DNA of 64,000 nucleotides from Jannaschia sp. CCS1 (lineage in GTDB: Bacteria; Pseudomonadota; Alphaproteobacteria; Rhodobacterales; Rhodobacteraceae), in assembly GCF_000013565.1 (NCBI RefSeq), contig NC_007802.1, positions 1,922,001-1,986,000 of the forward strand, given 5' to 3'. Each line of letters opens with the position of its first letter. Position 1 is the first letter of the stretch. Below, in pieces: positions 17,764 through 27,480 of the stretch. The notes under the pieces are model-generated. The model worked only from the letters and a program-made list of their open reading frames with translations, made no database searches and was not told the DNA's origin. A program made the position numbers and the translations under genes.

Positions 17764-18984
17764 ATGGATAACATTGCAGGACAGAAATCCGGCCTCTCCA
17801 TCGTCACCAATGTCGCCGTGTTCCTTATCGTGCTGGCATGGCTGATCCCGACCGTGGGCCTGTTCGTCAGCTCGTTCCGGGACCGCGACCAGATCAGCGT
17901 TTCGGGCTGGTGGGAAGCGCCGTTCTCAGTAGAGCTGACCTATCGCACCCGGGCCGATGATACGCCGACCCGCGATGGCGATCTGTACGTGGCGGAAGGC
18001 AACATCTTCGAGACCGGAGAGGTGCAGGATCAGTTCACCTCCGGCGCGAATTCCATCGCGGCCTTCGGTCTGCGCGGCCGGGAGCCCGGGGCCTTTACAG
18101 CGGGCGAGACGGTGGACAACCGCGACGGGGGCACCGTGGTGGTGAATGCCGACGGCTCCTACGTCTACACATCGCCGGAACCCTTGGATGACAGGGGACC
18201 GAGGCTGTATTTCCTGGCGGAATCGCCGCCTGATTTCACCATGTCCAACTATGCCGAGGTCTTGACCGGTCTGGACGAGGATGAACGGGCCCAGGAAATT
18301 GCCACGGGGGCCACCTTCGGCGAGCTGTTGTTCGAGGAGGCGGGGATCTTCCGCAACTTCATCAACACGTTGACCGTGACGATCCCGGCCACGATCATCC
18401 CCATCCTGATCGCGGCCTTTGCGGCATATGCCTTGGCCTGGATGGATTTTCCGGGGCGCGGGCTGATCATTGCCTGCGTCGTGGGCCTGCTCGTGGTGCC
18501 GCTACAACTTGCGCTGGTGCCGCTTCTCAACCTGCACAACCAGGTGGGGATCGGGCAGTCGTTTCTGGGGATATGGCTGGCCCATACCGGCTTTGGATTA
18601 CCACTGGCCGTGTATTTGTTGCGAAATTACATGGTCGGCCTGCCGCGTGATATCATCGAGTCGGCCAAGGTCGACGGTGCGACGGATTTCCAGATCTTCA
18701 CCAAGATCATCCTGCCGCTGTCCTTCCCGGCGCTGGCGTCGTTTGCGATCTTCCAGTTCCTGTGGACGTGGAATGACCTGCTGGTGGCCAAGGTGTTCTT
18801 GCCATCGACCGGCGATGCGCAGGTGATGACCGTGAAGATCGCGGACGATCTTCTGGGCTCTCGCGGGGGCGATTGGGGGATTTTGGCTACGGCGGCGTTC
18901 GTGTCCATCGCGATCCCGCTGGTCGTGTTCTTCTCCATGCAGCGCTATCTGGTGCGCGGCCTTCTGGCGGGATCGGTGAAGTGA
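17764..18984 (+). CDS. aglG: Alpha-glucoside ABC transporter permease
   Basis: A MalG-type permease of 406 residues, longer than the usual 280. The extra length is a hydrophilic, presumably periplasmic insertion at about residues 45-160 between span 1 and the rest (it begins SVSGWWEAPF and is rich in acidic residues and glycine). The core has the EAA loop around IIESAKVDGATDFQIFTKIILP and ends in RYLVRGLLAGSVK, typical for MalG. AglG proteins of the alphaproteobacterial agl system share a long insertion, so this supports the assignment. It might contact the binding protein. Confidence 0.9.
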   Translation: MDNIAGQKSGLSIVTNVAVFLIVLAWLIPTVGLFVSSFRDRDQISVSGWWEAPFSVELTYRTRADDTPTRDGDLYVAEGNIFETGEVQDQFTSGANSIAAFGLRGREPGAFTAGETVDNRDGGTVVVNADGSYVYTSPEPLDDRGPRLYFLAESPPDFTMSNYAEVLTGLDEDERAQEIATGATFGELLFEEAGIFRNFINTLTVTIPATIIPILIAAFAAYALAWMDFPGRGLIIACVVGLLVVPLQLALVPLLNLHNQVGIGQSFLGIWLAHTGFGLPLAVYLLRNYMVGLPRDIIESAKVDGATDFQIFTKIILPLSFPALASFAIFQFLWTWNDLLVAKVFLPSTGDAQVMTVKIADDLLGSRGGDWGILATAAFVSIAIPLVVFFSMQRYLVRGLLAGSVK

Positions 18985-19090
18985 GGGGGCGTGGGATTGC
19001 GCCGCTTCGCTGTGGCGCGCGACACCTCCTCGCGGCTTCGCCCGCTCCTCGCAGCCGTTATGTGACAGCGTTCCCGATGAGACGACCTTC
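18985..19090. other. Spacer between aglG and aglA
   Basis: 106 bases with GC-rich imperfect inverted repeats around GCGGCTTCGC (19032-19050) but no T-run. It may be a processing or stability signal inside the operon. No gene is supported. Confidence 0.3.
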
Positions 19091-20752
19091 ATGACCAAGA
19101 TGCAGAACATGACACCGGATCAGATCCTGGCCCACGACGCCGATTGGTGGCGCGGCGCGGTGATCTATCAGATCTATCCGCGCAGCTATCAGGACAGCAA
19201 CGGCGACGGGATCGGCGACCTGAACGGGATCACCCAGCGCCTGTCGCATATCCAGTCGCTTGGCGTGGATGCGATCTGGATCTCACCGTTCTTCACCTCT
19301 CCGATGAAGGATTTCGGCTACGACGTCAGTGATTATTGCGATGTCGACCCGATGTTCGGATCGCTCAGCGATTTCGACGTGCTGATCGAGACGGCCCATG
19401 CCCTTGGGCTGAAGGTGATGATCGATCTGGTGCTGTCCCACACCTCGGACGTGCATCCGTGGTTCATCGAAAGCCGGGCGGACCGCGACAATGAGCGGGC
19501 CGATTGGTTTGTCTGGGCCGAGCCGAAGGAAGACGGCACGCCGCCCAACAATTGGTTGTCGATTTTCGGCGGCTCTGCCTGGCAATGGGACGCGCGGCGC
19601 GAGCAATATTACCTGCACAATTTCCTGACCTCCCAGCCGGACCTGAACTTCCATTGTCCGGCGGTGCAGGATGCGCTTCTGGATGTGGTGCGCTTCTGGC
19701 TGGATCGCGGGGTGGATGGCTTCCGCCTCGATACGATCAACTTCTACTTCCACGATGATGAGATGCGCTCGAACCCGGCGCTGCCCAAGGACAAGCGCGA
19801 CGACACCATCGCGCCCTCGGTGAACCCGTATAACCACCAGCTGCACGTCTATTCCAAGAACCAGCCGGAGAACCTGGACTTCCTCAAACGCTTCCGCGCC
19901 GTGCTGGATGAATATCCCGCCGCCACGGCTGTGGGGGAGGTCGGTGACGCCCAGTTCGGGCTGGAGATCATGGGCCAGTACACGGCGGGCGATGACATGG
20001 TCCACATGTGCTACAGCTTCGAGTTTCTGGCCAAGGATCGCCCCACCGCGGCGCGGTTTGCCGATGTCATGACCCGGATTGACGAGGCCGCCCCCGATGG
20101 ATGGGCCTGCCTCGCGTTTTCCAACCACGACGTGATGCGCCACGCGACCCGGTGGGAGTTGCCGCCGGCGGCGATGCGGGCGCTGACGACATTGATGATG
20201 TGTTTGCGCGGCTCCCTCTGCCTCTATCAGGGCGAGGAATTGGGCCTGCACGAGGCCGACGTGCCGTTCGAGGCGCTGCAAGATCCCTATGGCATCGAGT
20301 TCTGGCCTGAATTCAAGGGCCGCGACGGGTGCCGCACGCCGATGGTGTGGGAACCCTCAAACCAGAACGGTGGCTTTTCCAGCGCGCAGCCCTGGCTACC
20401 GGTCAGCCACGAACATCTGACCCAATCGGTGGCCGCGCAGGAAGCGGATCCCGGATCGCTGCTGCACCATTACCGCCGGGCCATCGGCTTCCGCCATGCG
20501 CATAATGCCCTGCTGAAGGGGGCCCATGCGGATGTGCAGGCCACCGGCGATGTGTTGCACTTCACCCGGACCGACGGCGACGAGACGTTGTTTATCGCAA
20601 TCAACCTCTCCGGTGAGCCTGCGGCCATCGACGCGCCAGCAGGCAATTGGGTGCAAATCGGACAAGAACTCGGATCGACCGGCCCTGCGCCGGACGGAAA
20701 ATATCACCTCGGCCCATGGCAGCCTGCGCTTGCGCTGCGCGTGGCGGGCTAA
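19091..20752 (+). CDS. aglA: Alpha-glucosidase, glycoside hydrolase family 13
   Basis: A 553-residue cytoplasmic GH13 enzyme of the oligo-1,6-glucosidase/alpha-glucosidase type, hydrolysing imported sucrose, maltose or trehalulose-like alpha-glucosides. The barrel signatures are [20 protein letters not shown], then the nucleophile Asp214 (GFRLDT), the acid/base Glu283 (AVGEVGD) and the transition-state Asp347 (FSNHDVMR). There is no signal peptide. Its place between aglG and aglK is the conserved alphaproteobacterial agl order. Sucrose versus maltose preference cannot be decided by eye. Confidence 0.93.
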   Translation: MTKMQNMTPDQILAHDADWWRGAVIYQIYPRSYQDSNGDGIGDLNGITQRLSHIQSLGVDAIWISPFFTSPMKDFGYDVSDYCDVDPMFGSLSDFDVLIETAHALGLKVMIDLVLSHTSDVHPWFIESRADRDNERADWFVWAEPKEDGTPPNNWLSIFGGSAWQWDARREQYYLHNFLTSQPDLNFHCPAVQDALLDVVRFWLDRGVDGFRLDTINFYFHDDEMRSNPALPKDKRDDTIAPSVNPYNHQLHVYSKNQPENLDFLKRFRAVLDEYPAATAVGEVGDAQFGLEIMGQYTAGDDMVHMCYSFEFLAKDRPTAARFADVMTRIDEAAPDGWACLAFSNHDVMRHATRWELPPAAMRALTTLMMCLRGSLCLYQGEELGLHEADVPFEALQDPYGIEFWPEFKGRDGCRTPMVWEPSNQNGGFSSAQPWLPVSHEHLTQSVAAQEADPGSLLHHYRRAIGFRHAHNALLKGAHADVQATGDVLHFTRTDGDETLFIAINLSGEPAAIDAPAGNWVQIGQELGSTGPAPDGKYHLGPWQPALALRVAG

Positions 20753-20769
20753 CACGAAGGGGACAAACC

Positions 20770-21903
20770 ATGGCGAACCTGAAACTCACCGATGTCGAAA
20801 AGACGTATGGCGGAACCGTGCAGGTGCTGCGCGACATCAACCTGGACATTGAACAGGGCGAATTGATCGTCTTTGTGGGCCCGTCGGGCTGCGGCAAATC
20901 CACATTATTGCGGATGATTGCGGGTCTGGAAAAAATCACCGGCGGCGAGTTGGTGATCGACAACGATGTCGTCAATGACGTTCCCCCGTCGGAGCGGGGC
21001 ATCGCGATGGTGTTCCAGTCCTACGCCCTTTATCCGCACATGACAGTGCGCGATAATATGGCGTTTGCCCTTAAGATTGCAGGCGATGATGCGGCCACGA
21101 TCGACAAGAAAGTCAACGCCGCCGCCGCCAAATTGCAGCTGGAAAATTTCCTCGACCGCCTGCCCAAGGCCCTGTCCGGCGGACAACGGCAGCGGGTTGC
21201 CATCGGACGCTCCATCGTGCGCGATCCGAAGGTCTATCTGTTTGACGAGCCGCTGTCGAACCTCGACGCGTCCCTTCGCGTTGCCACACGGATTCAGATC
21301 GCGCAGCTCAAGGAAGAGATGCCCGAATCGACGATGATCTACGTGACCCACGACCAGGTGGAGGCGATGACGCTGGCCTCGCGCATCGTGGTGCTGGCAG
21401 GCGGCGGCGTGGCGCAGGTGGGCAGCCCCCTGACGCTCTATGAAAAGCCAAATTCCACCTTTGTCGCCAAATTCATCGGCTCGCCCGCCATGAACCTTCT
21501 GGGCGGCAAGATCGTCGGAACAGGCGCGGTCACGACGTTGCAGATGGATGAGGGGGGCGGCACGATCACGTCCAACTACCCCTCGACCGATGCGGATATG
21601 GGCGCGGTGGTCGAAGTCGGCATCCGGCCCGAGGACATGGTGGAAACCGACGCTTCCGATTTCGCGTTTCAGGGCAAGGTGGAGATCACAGAGGCGCTTG
21701 GCGAAGTCACGCTGCTGTATTTCGAGAAGTCCGCGCCCGAGAATGAGCCGGTCATCGGCAAGCTCGCAGGCATCCACAAGAACCTGCGGGGCACGAATGT
21801 GAAGCTGACCTCGGTGCCCGAGAAGGTCCATGTCTTCAAGGACGGCGTCAGCCTGCTCTACCGCGATGACAACGTGTTCCTGCCGGGCGTCCAGCCGCAC
21901 TAG
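20770..21903 (+). CDS. aglK: Alpha-glucoside ABC transporter ATPase (MalK/UgpC type)
   Basis: A 377-residue ATPase subunit that powers AglEFG import. Walker A is GPSGCGKST (about residue 37), the signature [14 protein letters not shown], Walker [13 protein letters not shown], and the switch histidine lies in [12 protein letters not shown]-terminal TOBE-like regulatory domain (about 240-370) carries [10 protein letters not shown]. The ATG at 20770 gives the family-standard N-terminus. It starts 17 bases after aglA. ATPases of this type can serve several sugar importers. Confidence 0.94.
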   Translation: MANLKLTDVEKTYGGTVQVLRDINLDIEQGELIVFVGPSGCGKSTLLRMIAGLEKITGGELVIDNDVVNDVPPSERGIAMVFQSYALYPHMTVRDNMAFALKIAGDDAATIDKKVNAAAAKLQLENFLDRLPKALSGGQRQRVAIGRSIVRDPKVYLFDEPLSNLDASLRVATRIQIAQLKEEMPESTMIYVTHDQVEAMTLASRIVVLAGGGVAQVGSPLTLYEKPNSTFVAKFIGSPAMNLLGGKIVGTGAVTTLQMDEGGGTITSNYPSTDADMGAVVEVGIRPEDMVETDASDFAFQGKVEITEALGEVTLLYFEKSAPENEPVIGKLAGIHKNLRGTNVKLTSVPEKVHVFKDGVSLLYRDDNVFLPGVQPH

Positions 21904-21927
21904 GCGACCCACGGGCGCGCGGCGGAC

Positions 21928-22884
21928 ATGGTCAAGACTGCGCGCCGTCGTGGTGATGATGCGGTCCGAGGCCCGGGGGGTGTGCTGGTGCTCGGGGCGG
22001 CCAGCTGGAACCGGATGATCCATGTGGAAACGCTTCCACAGGGGGCTTCCGCCACGATTTTCGACGCGCGCGAGACGCAGGGCGCCGGCTCCACCGGTGT
22101 GGGAAAGGCGATGGGGCTGGCGGCCCTTGGATACCAGCCAACCCTCCACTGCGCGCTTGGGCGAGACGATCACGGCGCGCAGGTGATCGCGGCCTGCGCG
22201 GGGCGCGGCATCTCCCTGATCGTCGATGAGCATGACGCGGCAACTCCGCATCACCTGAACATCATGGATCAGCTGGGTGGGCGGTATTCGCTGTTCCTGT
22301 CGAACGGCGCGCCTGATCCGCCGATCAATGAGCCCCGGATCGCAGAGCAGATCGCGGCGGCCGATACCATTTTTCTCAGCCTCTGCGCGTCATCGAAGAA
22401 GATCCTGCATCTGCTGGAAGGTGCACGCGCCGAGATTCTGCTGGACTTGCACGATTATGACGGGGCCAACCCGTGGTATGAGGACTTCATCGCCTGCGCC
22501 GATGTCATTCAATTGTCCGATGTGGCTGTGGCGGACCCCGGCGCGGTGGCGAGACGTTTGTTGTCGGGACGAGCACATCAGGTTGTTGTCACCAAAGCGG
22601 GGAAGGGGGCGGAGATCGTGACGGCGGATACCAGCATCGACGTCCCGCCCTGTCCCGCAGATATGGTCGACAGCAACGGGGCGGGCGACGCATTCTCGGT
22701 CGCGTTGTGGCACGCGCAAAGGACCGGGCAATCGGGTCTGGATGCGGGCGGGTTCGCGGCAGCGGCAGCGGCCTGTGCAATCGAAAGCGCTGATCTTTTC
22801 CCGGTCAATGTGTCGGCCGCCGACATTGCGGGCCGTGTGCGGGCCCATCCGCAGGACCATTCGACCGGGACCGCCTCACGGTAA
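21928..22884 (+). CDS. PfkB/ribokinase-family carbohydrate kinase
   Basis: A 318-residue ribokinase-fold kinase. The C-terminal PfkB signature DSNGAGDAFSVA holds the catalytic aspartate and anion hole, and VVVTKAGKGAEIV precedes it. The N-terminal GAASWNRMIHVETLP and the glycine-rich region GAGSTGVGKAMGLAALG correspond to the sugar-binding lid. It starts 24 bases after aglK and is probably the last gene of the agl operon. It might phosphorylate fructose released from sucrose, which would fit the operon, but that is inference. Confidence 0.82.
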   Translation: MVKTARRRGDDAVRGPGGVLVLGAASWNRMIHVETLPQGASATIFDARETQGAGSTGVGKAMGLAALGYQPTLHCALGRDDHGAQVIAACAGRGISLIVDEHDAATPHHLNIMDQLGGRYSLFLSNGAPDPPINEPRIAEQIAAADTIFLSLCASSKKILHLLEGARAEILLDLHDYDGANPWYEDFIACADVIQLSDVAVADPGAVARRLLSGRAHQVVVTKAGKGAEIVTADTSIDVPPCPADMVDSNGAGDAFSVALWHAQRTGQSGLDAGGFAAAAAACAIESADLFPVNVSAADIAGRVRAHPQDHSTGTASR

Positions 22885-22950
22885 GCAGATCGGCCCTTTG
22901 CGGAGGGGGAGGGGCCGGCATCCGCGCCGATCCCCCCTGACCCCGGCCAA

Positions 22951-23766
22951 TCAGACCAGCGGCACCCAGTGCTCCACGACGCCAAGCCCCGTCACGGCGT
23001 TGAACCGGTGGTCGTACAGCTCAAACTCCGGCGTTGTGGCGGGCTCCAGACCCGAGCCGGGCAGGGCCTTGTTCCAGATCGTGTAGATCATCTTGGGCAG
23101 ATCGCCGATATGGCCATCATGGGTGAAGACCGCATAGCGCGCGGCGGGGAGATCCACCGTCACCATTCCGTCGGGCACGTCGGGCCATTCCAATCCCGCG
23201 ATGTAGCGAAAGTCGCCATCCTCCCCGATATCATAGCTGACCCCATAGGTTACGCCATCGGCTCCAAGCTCCTGATATTGTGCCGCAAATCTTTGCCACA
23301 GGCCGGGAATGGCGCTGATGTCAAAGCCTGTGACATCCGCCCCAAACCCCACCACGCGAAACGCCTCGCGGGTCCTGATCTCGGGTTTCGCCACGTCTAT
23401 GATCCTTGAATTGTCCATCTTTAAAGGCTCCATCAAACTGAGGTTGGAAAGATCGCAGGCCTCTTTCACCTGTGAGGGCAGGACCCCCAGATAGGCGCGA
23501 AAGGCCCGCGTGAACGCTTCATGGGATCCGTATCCGGCCTCCAGCGCCATGGTGAGGATGTCGGCCTCACCGTCCGCCAGAACATGGGCCGCCCGGCTCA
23601 ACCGCCTTGCCCGCACATAGGCCATCACCGACAGCCCGGTGCTGAACTGAAACGCCCGGCACATGTGATGCACGTTGACGGCGCAGCGGTCGGCCAAGGT
23701 CTCCAGCGTCAAAGGCGCATCCAGCTGTGTCTCGATATGCCAGATCATCTTGTCGAGCAGGGGCAT
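22951..23766 (-). CDS. AraC-family regulator with GyrI-like ligand domain
   Basis: A 271-residue protein with two HTH motifs of the AraC/XylS domain at the N-terminus (TLETLADRCAVNVHHMCRAFQ; DILTMALEAGYGSHEAFTRAFRAYLG). A GyrI-like/SOUL effector-binding domain follows at about 125-270. This layout (SoxS/Rob type) often senses small hydrophobic or drug-like molecules. It is convergent with the PfkB gene and divergent from edd. The divergent region holds the edd operator, but that palindrome is of LacI type, so this protein is not the obvious partner. Target and ligand are unknown. Confidence 0.88.
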   Translation of the reverse strand: MPLLDKMIWHIETQLDAPLTLETLADRCAVNVHHMCRAFQFSTGLSVMAYVRARRLSRAAHVLADGEADILTMALEAGYGSHEAFTRAFRAYLGVLPSQVKEACDLSNLSLMEPLKMDNSRIIDVAKPEIRTREAFRVVGFGADVTGFDISAIPGLWQRFAAQYQELGADGVTYGVSYDIGEDGDFRYIAGLEWPDVPDGMVTVDLPAARYAVFTHDGHIGDLPKMIYTIWNKALPGSGLEPATTPEFELYDHRFNAVTGLGVVEHWVPLV

Positions 23767-23822
23767 TCAGGATCTCCAATCATCCGCGTGGCGCTACCCT
23801 GGCACTCCTAACACCCCCGCGC

Positions 23823-23862
23823 TTGATCGCATGTGACCTCTGGACATGTTAGCGCTAACATG
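23823..23862 (+). promoter_or_regulatory. edd promoter with perfect 18-bp palindrome
   Basis: The palindrome CATGTTAGCGCTAACATG (23845-23862) is perfect over 18 bases. TTGATC at 23823-23828 and ATGTTA at 23846-23851 could be the -35 and -10 with a 17-base spacer, so the palindrome would cover the -10 and start site. The inner GTTAGCGCTAAC recurs before zwf (40369-40380). An AGCGCT core is typical of LacI-family operators. Confidence 0.8.
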
Positions 23863-23898
23863 ATACCAGCGTACCAACAGGTTTCACGGAGCAGCCCC

Positions 23899-25704
23899 AT
23901 GCCACTCGACCCGCGCATCGCCGATATCACGGACCGTATCATCGAGCGGTCCCGCCCCACGCGGGAGCCGTATCTTGAGCGGATGCGCAAGCTGGCCGAA
24001 GATGGCCCCCGTCGCGCGCATCTGACCTGTGGCAATCAGGCTCACGCCTATGCGGCCATGGGGGGTGACAAGGACGCGCTGGTGGCCGCGCATGCGCCCA
24101 ATATCGGGATCGTGACGGCCTATAACGATATGCTGTCGGCCCACCAACCCTTTGAAACCTATCCGCAAAAAATCAAGGATGCCGCGCGGGGGATTGGGGC
24201 CACGGCCCAGGTCGCGGGCGGTGTGCCTGCGATGTGTGATGGCGTCACGCAGGGGCAGGTGGGCATGGAACTGTCGCTCTTCTCCCGCGACGTTATCGCC
24301 ATGGCGGCAGGGGTGGCGCTGTCGCACAACACGTTTGACGCGGCCCTCTATCTGGGGGTGTGCGACAAGATCGTGCCGGGCCTTGTCATCGCGGCGGCGA
24401 CATTCGGCTATATCCCCGCGCTGTTCGTGCCCGCAGGTCCCATGGTCTCCGGCCTGCCCAACGACGAGAAGGCGCGCGTGCGTCAGCAATTCGCCGCCGG
24501 TGAGGTGGGCCGTGACAAGTTAATGGAGGCGGAAATGGCCTCCTATCACGGGCCGGGCACCTGCACCTTCTACGGCACCGCCAATTCCAACCAGATGTTG
24601 ATGGAATTCATGGGGTTGCACCTGCCCGGGGCCTCCTTCGTCAACCCCGGCACGCCGCTGCGTGATGCCCTCACCATAGCGGCAACGGAACGCGCCGCCT
24701 CCATCACCGCGCTTGGCAACGCCTATACGCCCGTCTGCGATATCCTCGATGAGAAGGCCTTTGTAAACGGCCTCGTGGGCCTCATGGCCACGGGCGGCTC
24801 CACCAACCTGGTCATCCACCTCATCGCCATGGCGCGCGCGGCCGGCATCATCCTGCAATGCAATGATTTCAACGACATCTCGGAAGCCACGCCGCTGATG
24901 GCGCGCGTCTACCCCAATGGCTTGGCAGATGTGAACCACTTCCACGCCGCCGGGGGCCTTGGCTATATGATCGGCCAATTGCTGGATGCGGGCCTGATGC
25001 ATGACGACGTCAAAACCGCCGCTGGCGACGGCCTGTCGCTCTACACGCAGGAACCCGCGCTGAATGACGGCGCGTTCCACTATCGGGACGGCCCGAAAGA
25101 GACGCTGAATGACAAGATCCTCCGCCCCCCGTCCGATCCTTTCGCCGCCACGGGTGGTCTGGCGGAGCTGAAAGGCAACCTTGGCATCGGCGTCATGAAG
25201 GTCTCTGCCGTTGATCCCGAGCGGCATTGTATCGAGGCGCCCGCCGCCATTTTCCACTCCCAGGACGCGGTCAAGGAAGCGTTCAAGAACAATGAGTTGG
25301 AGCGCGACGTTGTTGTGGTCGTCCGCTTCCAGGGCCCCAAGGCCAATGGCATGCCGGAACTCCATTCCCTCACGCCGCTGCTGTCGATCTTGCAGGGCCG
25401 TGGCCACCGCGTGGCGCTGGTGACCGATGGCCGCATGTCCGGCGCGTCCGGCAAGGTCCCCTCTGCCATCCATGTCGCGCCAGAGGCCTTGGACGGCGGC
25501 CTTATCGGCAAACTTCAGGACGGGGATCTCATCCGGGTCGATGCCAAAAACGGAACGCTCGACGTGCTGACCAACGGCGTTGCGGCTCGGGCACCGGTCA
25601 CCGCAGATCTCTCGGGCAACAGCCACGGTGTGGGTCGCGAGCTGTTTGAAATCTTCCGCCAATCCGCGGGCCCCGCTACCACCGGCGCGGGTGTTGTGGT
25701 CTAA
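23899..25704 (+). CDS. edd: Phosphogluconate dehydratase (Entner-Doudoroff)
   Basis: A 601-residue IlvD/Edd-family [4Fe-4S] dehydratase that converts 6-phosphogluconate to 2-keto-3-deoxy-6-phosphogluconate. The ATG at 23899 (with CGGAGC upstream) gives the standard N-terminus; the in-frame extension overlaps the operator and is unlikely. Family blocks include [54 protein letters not shown] and [15 protein letters not shown]. The cluster cysteines lie in MCDG, VCDK and the TCTF region. eda follows after a 183-base gap that contains a dispersed repeat. Confidence 0.97.
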   Translation: MPLDPRIADITDRIIERSRPTREPYLERMRKLAEDGPRRAHLTCGNQAHAYAAMGGDKDALVAAHAPNIGIVTAYNDMLSAHQPFETYPQKIKDAARGIGATAQVAGGVPAMCDGVTQGQVGMELSLFSRDVIAMAAGVALSHNTFDAALYLGVCDKIVPGLVIAAATFGYIPALFVPAGPMVSGLPNDEKARVRQQFAAGEVGRDKLMEAEMASYHGPGTCTFYGTANSNQMLMEFMGLHLPGASFVNPGTPLRDALTIAATERAASITALGNAYTPVCDILDEKAFVNGLVGLMATGGSTNLVIHLIAMARAAGIILQCNDFNDISEATPLMARVYPNGLADVNHFHAAGGLGYMIGQLLDAGLMHDDVKTAAGDGLSLYTQEPALNDGAFHYRDGPKETLNDKILRPPSDPFAATGGLAELKGNLGIGVMKVSAVDPERHCIEAPAAIFHSQDAVKEAFKNNELERDVVVVVRFQGPKANGMPELHSLTPLLSILQGRGHRVALVTDGRMSGASGKVPSAIHVAPEALDGGLIGKLQDGDLIRVDAKNGTLDVLTNGVAARAPVTADLSGNSHGVGRELFEIFRQSAGPATTGAGVVV

Positions 25705-25775
25705 GGCTATCGCATCCGCCCCGGGTCCGCCGCTGGCCCATCCCGGTCCCATCCCGGGGACGCGCTCCGCTCCCT

Positions 25776-25801
25776 CTTTCATCTGGGTAAATACAACTCA
25801 A
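25776..25801 (-). repeat. Dispersed intergenic repeat, copy B
   Basis: The plus strand reads CTTTCATCTGGGTAAA then TACAACTCAA, matching copies A (3366-3390) and C (37950-37974). It lies in the 183-base spacer between edd and eda, so it would sit inside the presumed edd-eda transcript. Confidence 0.7.
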
Positions 25802-25887
25802 TCCGACCCTTCCAAACCGTCACTTCCGCCAGACGGCGCGCTCCAGACCTCACCGCCCGCGCCTCTGCCCGCTGATCAGGACCTCCC

Positions 25888-26529
25888 ATGACCCCCCAAG
25901 CCCAATCCCTTGCCGCCCATCGCATCGCCGCCCTTGCGCCGATCATCCCCGTCCTCGTGGTCAATGATCCCGCCCATGCGCAGCCATTGGCCTCGGCTCT
26001 GGTCAAAGGCGGGTTGCCCGCGTTGGAAGTCACCCTTCGCACCCCCTGCGCGCTGGAGGTCATCGCAGAGATGGCGAAGGTCGAAGGCGGCGTCGTGGGT
26101 GCGGGCACGCTCCTCACCCCCCGGGATGTGGAAAACGCCAAGGAGGCCGGCGCCGTATTCGGCGTCTCGCCGGGGGCCACGGCGCATCTGATTGATGCCT
26201 GTGCGGCCAATGAATTGCCCTTGCTGCCGGGGGCGGCCACGGCGTCAGAGGTCATGTTTCTGTTCGAGCAAGGCTTTGATCTCCTGAAGTTCTTTCCGGC
26301 CGAGGCCAATGGCGGCGTGCCTGCCCTCAAGGCGATCGGCGCACCGATCCCGCAGGTCTCGTTCTGCCCCACGGGCGGTGTCAGCATCTCCAACGCGCCT
26401 GACTATCTTGGCCTGCCCAACGTGGTCTGCGCCGGCGGCTCTTGGGTTGCGCCGAACGCGGCTGTTGAGGCGGGCGATTGGGACCGGATTGAGCAATTGG
26501 CCAGTGAGGCGGCGGCGCTCTCGCGTTGA
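25888..26529 (+). CDS. eda: 2-dehydro-3-deoxy-phosphogluconate aldolase
   Basis: A class I KDPG/KHG aldolase of 213 residues that cleaves KDPG to pyruvate and glyceraldehyde 3-phosphate, closing the Entner-Doudoroff path. The Schiff-base lysine is Lys134 in LLKFFPAE, and the catalytic Glu47 is in LEVTLRT. FCPTGGVS is the phosphate site. A trimeric cytoplasmic enzyme is expected. It lies 183 bases after edd on the same strand; either it shares the edd promoter or has its own in the spacer. Confidence 0.96.
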   Translation: MTPQAQSLAAHRIAALAPIIPVLVVNDPAHAQPLASALVKGGLPALEVTLRTPCALEVIAEMAKVEGGVVGAGTLLTPRDVENAKEAGAVFGVSPGATAHLIDACAANELPLLPGAATASEVMFLFEQGFDLLKFFPAEANGGVPALKAIGAPIPQVSFCPTGGVSISNAPDYLGLPNVVCAGGSWVAPNAAVEAGDWDRIEQLASEAAALSR

Positions 26530-26739
26530 TTGGCCGGGTCGCGGCGCGGACGTGGCGGCTTCTGGCCGATCTTTGGCAGAGCGATCAGCACATTTTGGCC
26601 AAGCGGGCCGCGCTCACAAACAGGTGAAGTGAAATCCGCAGAGTTCTCTCTAAGTGTGTTCTGGAACCAGCGAATACTCAATGCGTTGGCCCCCCGAACA
26701 TTGCGTTCGGATGATGACACGGAACAGAGGAATCTCGAA

Positions 26740-27363
26740 ATGAGACATGCAGTATTTACAGGCGCGCTTGCCGTTCTCCTGACCCCAATGGCCGCGTTTG
26801 CCGGTGGCTATGTTGCCCCGGAACCCGTCGCGGCAGCGCCGGTTGTCGCCGCACCTGCGCCGGTGACCTACGATTGGTCGGGCTTCTACGGTGGTGTGCA
26901 GTTGGAATATGGTGACGTGACCGCCGACACGGCGGCTGGCGTTGAGGCGGCGACCGGCGACGGCGCCCTTTACGGTCTGTTTGGCGGTTACCGCTATGAC
27001 CTGGGCAATGTCGTGGTTGGTGCAGAGCTGGACTTGAACCTGGCCGATATCGACCTGGATGACCCGACCGGAGCCACCATCGGATCGCTCGATTCCGTTC
27101 ACCGTCTGGGTGCGGAAGTCGGGTATGACGCTGGTCCCGCACTGCTTTACGGTACGGTCGGTGTGGCCCAGGCCACCGCCACGCTTGGCGCGGCCGATCT
27201 TCAGGACAACGGCTATTTCTACGGCGCAGGTATCGACTACCTCGTGACCGATCAGATCACCGTCGGTGCGGAAGTTCTGCAGCACGAGTTTGACGACTTC
27301 GACGGCACGGGCCTGGACATCTCGGCCACGACCTTCGGCATCAACGCGGCGTTCCGCTTCTAA
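26740..27363 (+). CDS. Outer-membrane beta-barrel protein (Omp25/OmpA-like)
   Basis: A 207-residue small barrel protein. The signal peptide MRHAVFTGALAVLLTPMAA with a cut near Ala-Phe-Ala (residue 21) is followed by a Pro/Ala/Val-rich linker (22-43) and then YDWSGFYGGVQLEYG, the opening common to alphaproteobacterial Omp25-type barrels. Alternating strands end in INAAFRF, with the terminal Phe needed for BAM assembly. ACAGAGG precedes the ATG. A strong terminator follows. No homologue with a known function can be named by eye. Confidence 0.85.
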   Translation: MRHAVFTGALAVLLTPMAAFAGGYVAPEPVAAAPVVAAPAPVTYDWSGFYGGVQLEYGDVTADTAAGVEAATGDGALYGLFGGYRYDLGNVVVGAELDLNLADIDLDDPTGATIGSLDSVHRLGAEVGYDAGPALLYGTVGVAQATATLGAADLQDNGYFYGAGIDYLVTDQITVGAEVLQHEFDDFDGTGLDISATTFGINAAFRF

Positions 27364-27385
27364 TCGCGCCTGTGCTCACTTGATC

Positions 27386-27420
27386 GGCCCGCTCCCTGCA
27401 CCTGGGGGCGGGCCTTTTTT
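27386..27420 (+). terminator. Rho-independent terminator after the OMP gene
   Basis: GGCCCGCTCCC pairs with GGGGGCGGGCC (one G-U), with a short loop, followed by TTTTTT. It ends 57 bases before the convergent aminotransferase stop at 27481. Confidence 0.92.
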
Positions 27421-27480
27421 ATGCAAAGGTCCAGGGCGTTGGCCATGGCGACCTGTTGAAACGGCCAAACGTTAACGCCG

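Noticed and set aside
15312-21903. Maltose or trehalose (thu) system
   Set aside because: The gene order E-F-G-A-K with GH13 glucosidase and the inserted AglG loop fits the agl system better; thuA/thuB genes are absent.
23845-23862. Operator for the adjacent AraC regulator
   Set aside because: AraC proteins usually bind direct, asymmetric sites; this is a symmetric LacI-type palindrome that also occurs at zwf.
26530-26739. N-terminal extension of the OMP gene
   Set aside because: An ATG exists at 26530, but the signal peptide starts at 26740 with a good ribosome site.
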